Shown here: positions 58,740 to 64,000 of the stretch, piece by piece
Position numbering within the stretch: position 1 is the first letter of the stretch
How the letters are laid out: every line of letters begins with the position of its first letter
Assembly (NCBI RefSeq): GCF_043769475.1
Contig: NZ_CP171729.1
Span: 2,728,001 to 2,792,000 of the forward strand
Reading direction: 5' to 3'
Length of the DNA: 64,000 bases
Source of the DNA: Allomesorhizobium sp043769475
Lineage (GTDB): Bacteria; Pseudomonadota; Alphaproteobacteria; Rhizobiales; Rhizobiaceae
The notes under the pieces: generated by a model
Databases searched by the model: none
What the model saw: only the letters and a program-made list of their open reading frames with translations
What the model was told of the DNA's origin: nothing
Program-made: the position numbers and the translations under genes

Positions 58740-59984
58740 ATGACCGACCTTTCTTCGGAACTTGGCTTTCCTCGAAACAGGCGGCTCGGCAAGGCGGTCT
58801 ACCAGAACCGCGCGTTGTCAAAAGCCGGCCTCTCGGAGCGCCTGTTCACATTCCTCTTCTCCGGCCTCGTCTATCCGCAGATATGGGAGGATCCCGAGAT
58901 CGACATGGAGGCGATGGCCCTCGCCGAGGGCCATCGTGTCATCACCATCGCGTCGGGCGGCTGCAACGTCCTTGCCTACCTGACGCGCTCGCCGGTGCGG
59001 ATTGACGCCGTCGACCTGAACACTGCCCACATCGCGCTTAACCGCATGAAACTGGCCGCGGTCCGCCACCTGCCCTCCCAGGCCGACCTGTTCCGCTTCT
59101 TCGGCGAGGCTGGCAACCGCCACAACTCCTCGGCTTATGACCGATTCATCGCGCCACATCTCGACCGGGCCAGCCGGGATTATTGGGAAAAACGCAACTG
59201 GCGTGGCAAGCGCCGCATCGCGGCCTTCGAGGACAACTTCTACCAGCGCGGGCTGCTCGGCCTGTTCATCGCCGCAGGCCATCGCGCGGCGAGGCTCTAC
59301 GGCGTCGACGTCTCCAGGATCATGGCGGCCGAAACGCTGGACGACCAGCGCGCCTATTTCGAGAAGCACCTGGCCCCGGTGTTCCGGCGTCCGCTCATCC
59401 GCTGGGCCACTTCGCGCAAGGCATCGCTGTTCGGCCTCGGCATTCCGCCTGCACAGTACGATTCGCTGATAACCTCCGGCGACGGCACGATGGCCAGCGT
59501 GCTCTCGGCAAGGCTCGAAAAGCTCGCCTGCGATTTCCCGCTGAAGGACAATTATTTCGCCTGGCAGGCTTTCGCCCGCCGCTATCCCTCGCCCGGCGAG
59601 GCTACCCTGCCCGCCTATCTCGACGCCGCGAACTACGCGACGATCCGGCGCAATCTCGGCCGCGTTTCCGTCCACCACGCCAATTTCACCGAACTGCTGG
59701 CGCAAAAGGGCGCGGGCCAAGTCGACCGTTTCGTGCTGCTCGACGCACAGGACTGGATGAGCGACCGCCAGTTGAACGAACTCTGGACCGAGATCACCCG
59801 CACCGCCGCCCCCGGTGCGCGTGTTATCTTCCGCACCGCAGCCGAACCCAGCCTGCTGCCCGGCCGCGTCTCTCAGGCGCTGCTAGACCAATGGAGCTAC
59901 GAGGAGGCGCAGTCGAAAGACTTCTCTGCCCGCGACCGCTCCGCCATCTATGGCGGCTTCCATCTTTACGTGAAGAAGCCCTGA
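58740..59984 (+). CDS. btaA: BtaA, SAM:diacylglycerol 3-amino-3-carboxypropyltransferase
   Basis: 414-aa DUF3419 protein, the first enzyme of diacylglyceryl-trimethylhomoserine (DGTS) synthesis, the betaine lipid that replaces phospholipids when phosphate is scarce. Family segments: PQIWEDPEIDMEAM, VITIASGGCNVLAYL (SAM site), VDLNTAHIALNRMKL, and later LLDAQDWMSDRQLNELW. Length matches Sinorhizobium BtaA. The start at 58740 begins the conserved N-terminus; the frame is open 63 codons further through the Pho box. One-nt overlap with btaB. Confidence 0.95.
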   Translation: MTDLSSELGFPRNRRLGKAVYQNRALSKAGLSERLFTFLFSGLVYPQIWEDPEIDMEAMALAEGHRVITIASGGCNVLAYLTRSPVRIDAVDLNTAHIALNRMKLAAVRHLPSQADLFRFFGEAGNRHNSSAYDRFIAPHLDRASRDYWEKRNWRGKRRIAAFEDNFYQRGLLGLFIAAGHRAARLYGVDVSRIMAAETLDDQRAYFEKHLAPVFRRPLIRWATSRKASLFGLGIPPAQYDSLITSGDGTMASVLSARLEKLACDFPLKDNYFAWQAFARRYPSPGEATLPAYLDAANYATIRRNLGRVSVHHANFTELLAQKGAGQVDRFVLLDAQDWMSDRQLNELWTEITRTAAPGARVIFRTAAEPSLLPGRVSQALLDQWSYEEAQSKDFSARDRSAIYGGFHLYVKKP

Positions 59985-60643
59985 TGAGCGCCGCTGAAAG
60001 CGGCCATGCCGCGCTGATGGACGGCGTCTATCGTCATCAGCGCCATGTCTACGACCTCACCCGCAAATATTACCTCCTCGGGCGCGACCGGCTGATCGAA
60101 GGCTTGCACGTCCCGCCGGGCGGAACCGTGCTGGAACTCGGCTGCGGCACCGGCCGCAACTTGATCCGGGCGGCGCAGCGCTATCCCGACGCCCGCTTCT
60201 TCGGCATCGACATTTCACATGCGATGCTGGAAACGGCCTCGGCCGCGATCTCCCGCCACGGCCTTTCCGGCCGCACGGCGCTCGCAAAGGGCGACGCCAC
60301 CGCCTTCGACGCGAAAGCGCTGTTCGGCCAGCCGGCCTTCAACCGCGTCTTCATCTCATATGCGCTGTCGATGATCCCCGGCTGGGAGAAAACCATCCCT
60401 GCCGGTCTCGCCGCGCTAGCGCCGGGCGGGTCGCTGCACATCGTCGATTTCGGCCAACAGGAGCGGCTGCCGGGCTGGTTTCGCTCGGGCCTGCGCGCAT
60501 GGCTGGCCAAATTCCACGTCGAGCCGCGTGATTCATTGCGCGAAGCGCTGGAATCGGAATGCCAGCGGACAGGTTCAAGCCTTTCCATTCAAACGCTTTA
60601 TCGCGGCTACGCAGTTCATGCGGTCGTGACGCGGGCAAGCTGA
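59984..60643 (+). CDS. btaB: BtaB, SAM-dependent N-methyltransferase for DGTS
   Basis: 219-aa methyltransferase that trimethylates the homoserine head group made by BtaA. SAM motif I is VLELGCGTGRNLIRAA near residue 50, motif II GIDISHAMLETA, and later LHIVDFGQQERLPGW. Its ATG overlaps the btaA TGA by 1 nt (TGATG), so the two are translated together under the Pho box. The frame is open upstream through btaA by chance. Confidence 0.95.
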   Translation: MSAAESGHAALMDGVYRHQRHVYDLTRKYYLLGRDRLIEGLHVPPGGTVLELGCGTGRNLIRAAQRYPDARFFGIDISHAMLETASAAISRHGLSGRTALAKGDATAFDAKALFGQPAFNRVFISYALSMIPGWEKTIPAGLAALAPGGSLHIVDFGQQERLPGWFRSGLRAWLAKFHVEPRDSLREALESECQRTGSSLSIQTLYRGYAVHAVVTRAS

Positions 60644-60650
60644 GAACACG

Positions 60651-62039
60651 CTATTCCACCGCTTTCGCCAGCGCCTCGAGCATCCCCTGCGGCTTGTAGC
60701 CGAGTTTCGACGGCGTCAGCCCGAGCCGTACCACGACCAGCCTCTTCGAAGGCGCGACCGCGATCGACTGGCCGTCATGGCCGAGCAGCCAGAACGCGTC
60801 TGCTGGCAGATCGAAGCCGGCGTCCGGATCCTGCCCCTCAGCCGTGCCTGCCACCGGTCCGTGCAGCCACACCTGTCCGCGGCCGTATTCGCCGTTCGAA
60901 GCCGGCGCCGGTTCCCTCATCCATGCCGCGAAACCCGGCGGCAGAAGTTCTGCACTGCTCCAGATGCCGTCCTGCAACAGGAATTGCCCGAACCGCGCCC
61001 AGTCACGCGCCGTCGCATACATGTAGGATGAGCCGACGAAGGTGCCGCGCGCATCGGTTTCCATCACCGCACTGGTCATGCCCAGCGGCCCGAACAGCGC
61101 CTCCCGCGGCCAAACCAGCGCCTGTTCCGTGTCGCCCGCCGCCTCCTGCCACAGTCGCGACAGCATCACCGTCGTGCCACTCGAATAGGAGAACGCCTTG
61201 CCGACTTCGTCCGCCAGCGGCTTTGCCGCGGCGAAAGCGGCCATGTCCGGCTCGAGATAGAGCATGCGCGTGACATCGGTGACGTCGCCATAGTCCTCGT
61301 TGAATTCCAGCCCGCTCGACATCGCCATCAGGTCGGAGATCTTGATCGCCGCGCGTCCGTCGCCGGCCCAGGCTTCGAACAGGCGCGCCCGCTCGACATC
61401 GAGCCTGTCCTCCTTGACCAGCGTGCCGATGATCGCGGCGGTCACGCTCTTGGCAATCGACCAGCCGAGCAAGGGCGTTTCGGCCGAAAACCCGGCGCCG
61501 TAGCGCTCGCCGACAATGCGCCCGTCTTTCACCACGACGACGGCGCGCATGCCCGGCCCGGTCATCGCCGGGTCGTCGAGAATTTCCGTGATCCGGGGGT
61601 GCTGCGACGGTTCGACCCGGTTGCCCTCGGGCCATATTCCATCAGGAAGTTCTGCCGGCAGCTGGATTGCGATGTCGGTCACCTGCGCCGAAGCCAGGTC
61701 GCCGTCTGGAACCGCCGCGCAGCCGAAGCCTGTTCGGTCCACGGCCAGTCCCTTCCCGAACAGGCCGAACAGCCCCGCTGAAACCGTTCCGGTACTATCG
61801 TCGACATCCACGGAGATCAGCTTCAGGATCGGATGGCCGGGCGCCTGCACATCGGCCTGCAGCACCTCGCCGGCGTCGCGCCCGGCTATAAAGACGTTGG
61901 AGCAGACGATTTTGGCCGAGTAACCAGCCGCTACCCGGATCATCGCCGGCGGCGCGAAATAGAGCCATGCCGCGAGCCCGATGAGCACCGCGATGGCCAG
62001 CCCCGCCAGCCATTTCGCTATTTTCGCCGCAATCCTCAT
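60651..62039 (-). CDS. serine hydrolase of the beta-lactamase (class C/EstB) family
   Basis: 462-aa membrane-anchored protein: one N-terminal helix (about 10-27, WLAGLAIAVLIGLAAWLYF), an extra N-terminal domain (to about 160), then a beta-lactamase fold. The nucleophile motif SxxK is SIAK in LGWSIAKSVTA, the second motif is YSS where YxN is usual, and the third is HDG in LLGHDGQS where HTG or KTG is usual. Such proteins are commonly esterases or D-amino acid peptidases rather than beta-lactamases. Start 62039 is preferred to 62084. Converges with btaB. Confidence 0.85.
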   Translation of the reverse strand: MRIAAKIAKWLAGLAIAVLIGLAAWLYFAPPAMIRVAAGYSAKIVCSNVFIAGRDAGEVLQADVQAPGHPILKLISVDVDDSTGTVSAGLFGLFGKGLAVDRTGFGCAAVPDGDLASAQVTDIAIQLPAELPDGIWPEGNRVEPSQHPRITEILDDPAMTGPGMRAVVVVKDGRIVGERYGAGFSAETPLLGWSIAKSVTAAIIGTLVKEDRLDVERARLFEAWAGDGRAAIKISDLMAMSSGLEFNEDYGDVTDVTRMLYLEPDMAAFAAAKPLADEVGKAFSYSSGTTVMLSRLWQEAAGDTEQALVWPREALFGPLGMTSAVMETDARGTFVGSSYMYATARDWARFGQFLLQDGIWSSAELLPPGFAAWMREPAPASNGEYGRGQVWLHGPVAGTAEGQDPDAGFDLPADAFWLLGHDGQSIAVAPSKRLVVVRLGLTPSKLGYKPQGMLEALAKAVE

Positions 62040-62261
62040 CCCATCTCGCCCCTTCGCCCGCCCGCCGCCATCGTTCCGCCGCAATTCCTCACGGAAATTT
62101 CGCTGCCTGTCGAGCGGGGATCAACCGTTTGTCAACCATGATCGGCCAAGACTGGAATATTCCGGCCTGTCACGAGATGGCGGCCCGGCTGCGCGTCCAA
62201 GGGGGACACGCATACTCGATGAATATCCGGATGGGCTGAGGTCCGTCCAACAGGAGACGCG

Positions 62262-63050
62262 ATGCGCCGTTTTCCGGCCCTGATCCTGCTGGCGCTGCTT
62301 GGCGCCTGTTCAACCGTCGAGGATCTATCGCCGGTCGCCGGCAGCACCGAGGTCTCGGTCGGCTATCCGCGCTTCGACGACAGCGACCCGCATGACTGGA
62401 CGGGCCGCACGCCCTGGAACCATGCCGTGCACGGCACCGACGTATCGAAATACCAGTCGTCCATCGACTGGCACACCGCCAAGACCAGCGGCATTTCCTT
62501 TGCCTTCATCAAGGCGACCGAAGGCGGTGACCGTATCGACGACTATTTCGCCGAGCATTGGCGCGGAACCAAGGCCGCCGGCGTGCCGCGCAGCGCTTAT
62601 CACTTCTACTATTTCTGCCGCCCCGCCGCCGAGCAGGCGGCCTGGTTCATCCGCAACGTGCCGCGCGACCGGTCGTCACTGCCGCCGGTGCTGGACATGG
62701 AGTGGAACCCGCAATCGCCGACCTGCAAGCTCCGTCCACCCGCCGCCACCGTGCGCAGCGAGATGAAGATTTTCCTGGAGATTGTCGAAAGGCACTACGG
62801 CAAGAAGCCGATCATCTACACCTCGATCGATTTCTTCGACGATAACGGCCTCGCATCCTTCACCGGCTACCCCTACTGGCTTCGTTCGGTCGCCGGCCAT
62901 CCGACCGATCGCTACGGCGGGCACCCCTTTGTGTTCTGGCAATATACGGGAACCGGCGTCGTTCCCGGCATCAAGGGCAATGCCGATATCAACGTGTTCA
63001 ACGGCAGCCCCTCCGCCTGGAAGAAGTGGCTGAAGGCGAATACGATCTAG
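62262..63050 (+). CDS. GH25 lysozyme lipoprotein
   Basis: 262-aa glycoside hydrolase family 25 muramidase, cleaving peptidoglycan. Lipoprotein signal LLALLGAC (Cys at 16), then the catalytic barrel from about residue 58: HGTDVSKYQSSIDW, ISFAFIKATEGG, SAYHFYYF, LPPVLDMEW (catalytic Asp and Glu) and the terminal FWQYTGTG. AGGAG precedes the ATG. Outer-membrane lipoprotein GH25 enzymes suggest self-wall remodelling. Confidence 0.9.
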   Translation: MRRFPALILLALLGACSTVEDLSPVAGSTEVSVGYPRFDDSDPHDWTGRTPWNHAVHGTDVSKYQSSIDWHTAKTSGISFAFIKATEGGDRIDDYFAEHWRGTKAAGVPRSAYHFYYFCRPAAEQAAWFIRNVPRDRSSLPPVLDMEWNPQSPTCKLRPPAATVRSEMKIFLEIVERHYGKKPIIYTSIDFFDDNGLASFTGYPYWLRSVAGHPTDRYGGHPFVFWQYTGTGVVPGIKGNADINVFNGSPSAWKKWLKANTI

Positions 63051-63233
63051 AGGCGAACCGAAGGTCGCGTAGCGAAAATTGCGGACTTTTCGGGCAAGAT
63101 CATGCGGAATCAACAAATTGCAATCCCGTTCCGATTTCTTCGGAACGGATCAGGCACTAATCCCCCCGCCTCGCCCGCTTTTCGCCACGACTTTTGGGCA
63201 GACGACAGCCTGCAATCAGGCGGAGCATTGAAT

Positions 63234-64000
63234 ATGAAATCGCGGACCATGGCGCTGGCGCTGCTTGCCGCCTTCGCGGCCTCGCCCGCAGCGGCGCAGC
63301 AATGCGGCGGTGACTTCGACGCGTGGAAGCAGACGGTCGCCGCGGAGGCAAGGGCGGCCGGCGTAGGCGAAACAGGCCTAACGGCCCTGGCGCAGGCTGG
63401 CGTCGACCGGAAGGTGCTGGAGCACGACCGTGCCCAGGGCGTTTTCACCCAGAGCTTCATCGAGTTCTCCTCCCGTATGATCTCCGACTACCGGCTGCAG
63501 CAGGGCAAGGCCAATCTGGAGAAATATGCCGACATCTTCGCCCGCGCCGAACAGGAGTTCGGCGTGCAGGGCCCGGTCATCGCCGCCTTCTGGGCGCTGG
63601 AGACGGATTTTGGCGCGGTCCAGGGCGATTTCGACACGGTCAATGCGCTGCTGACCCTTGCCCATGACTGCCGGCGGCCGGAACTGTTCCGCCCCCAGGT
63701 GGTGCCGCTGCTCACCCTCATCGACCAGGGCATCCTGCCCGCGGGCGTCAAGGGTGCCTGGGCCGGCGAAGTCGGCCAGACGCAGCTCCTGCCCTCCGAC
63801 TATCTGGCGCGCGGCGTCGATGGCGACGGCGACGGCCTCGTGGACCTGCGCAACAGCGCCCCCGACGTCATCATGACCACGGCCAACAAGATCCTGTCGC
63901 GCGGCTGGAAGAGCGGCGCGCCGTGGATCGAGGAAGTCCGCGTGCCCGAGGCGATGCCGTGGGCACAGACCGGCCGCACCAACAAGCTGCCTCTGTCGCA
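63234..64000 (+). CDS. MltB-type lytic murein transglycosylase (partial, runs off the window)
   Basis: The frame from ATG 63234 is open to the end of the window (255 codons, no stop). It starts with a Sec signal (ALALLAAFAASPAAAQQ), then an SLT_2 (MltB-like) domain: LEKYADIFARAEQEFGVQG, FWALETDFGAVQGDFDTVNALLTLA with the catalytic Glu, and WAGEVGQTQLLPSDYL. The remainder of the domain, and probably a PG-binding tail, lies beyond 64000. GGAG is 11 nt before ATG. Confidence 0.92.
   Translation, partial: MKSRTMALALLAAFAASPAAAQQCGGDFDAWKQTVAAEARAAGVGETGLTALAQAGVDRKVLEHDRAQGVFTQSFIEFSSRMISDYRLQQGKANLEKYADIFARAEQEFGVQGPVIAAFWALETDFGAVQGDFDTVNALLTLAHDCRRPELFRPQVVPLLTLIDQGILPAGVKGAWAGEVGQTQLLPSDYLARGVDGDGDGLVDLRNSAPDVIMTTANKILSRGWKSGAPWIEEVRVPEAMPWAQTGRTNKLPLS

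Overview
The window is high-GC alphaproteobacterial chromosome, most likely a rhizobial (Hyphomicrobiales, Mesorhizobium/Aminobacter-like) genome. The evidence is a complete dcw (division and cell wall) cluster with a long-tailed FtsZ ending in a canonical C-terminal peptide, betaine-lipid genes btaAB behind a Pho box, a DUF1127 protein, GANTC-rich regulatory DNA, and intergenic inverted repeats of the kind common in these genomes. Genus is inference; no rRNA or tRNA gene was found to settle it.

Layout. 1-5.2 kb: an L,D-transpeptidase, an OmpA-like lipoprotein, a YbaY/YscW-type secreted protein and a large RTX metalloprotease. 5.6-10.9 kb: a divergent pair, a class A penicillin-binding protein and a UvrD/PcrA helicase that carries an in-frame insertion. 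10.9-14.5 kb: a small AT-richer accessory block with a Mrr-like PD-(D/E)XK protein behind a 43-residue membrane protein, a MntA/HepT pair, a BrnT/BrnA-like pair and a DUF488 protein. 15.2-24 kb: housekeeping and metabolic genes (SDR oxidoreductase, YetF-like membrane protein, hexapeptide acyltransferase, CreA, SCO1, PrmA, DUF1127, Xaa-Pro aminopeptidase, AzlCD exporter), with two long inverted repeats.

24-52.6 kb, all on the minus strand: mraZ-rsmH-ftsL-ftsI-murE-murF-mraY-murD-ftsW-murG-murC-murB // ddlB-ftsQ-ftsA-ftsZ-lpxC-bamD-recN-ligA. Most junctions in the dcw part overlap by 1-4 nt, which implies translational coupling. Two things stand out. The run is split between murB and ddlB by about 3.6 kb of plus-strand cargo (GNAT acetyltransferase, GAF-adenylate cyclase, Tat-type cupin) bounded by two families of direct repeats, one of which copies the ddlB start and upstream region. 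Also, bamD, normally essential, carries a one-base frameshift in a homopolymer. A four-fold 10-bp-period TGGG repeat upstream of mraZ looks like the MraZ operator.

52.7-64 kb: a Cys/Met-metabolism PLP enzyme, the RNase P RNA gene (rnpB), a lytic transglycosylase with a long Lys-rich repeat, an AmpD-like amidase coupled to a DjlA-like co-chaperone, a DMT exporter, a small lipoprotein, Pho-box-driven btaAB, a serine beta-lactamase-family protein, a GH25 lysozyme lipoprotein and the start of a MltB-type lytic transglycosylase that runs off the window. Peptidoglycan synthesis and remodelling is the dominant theme of the window.
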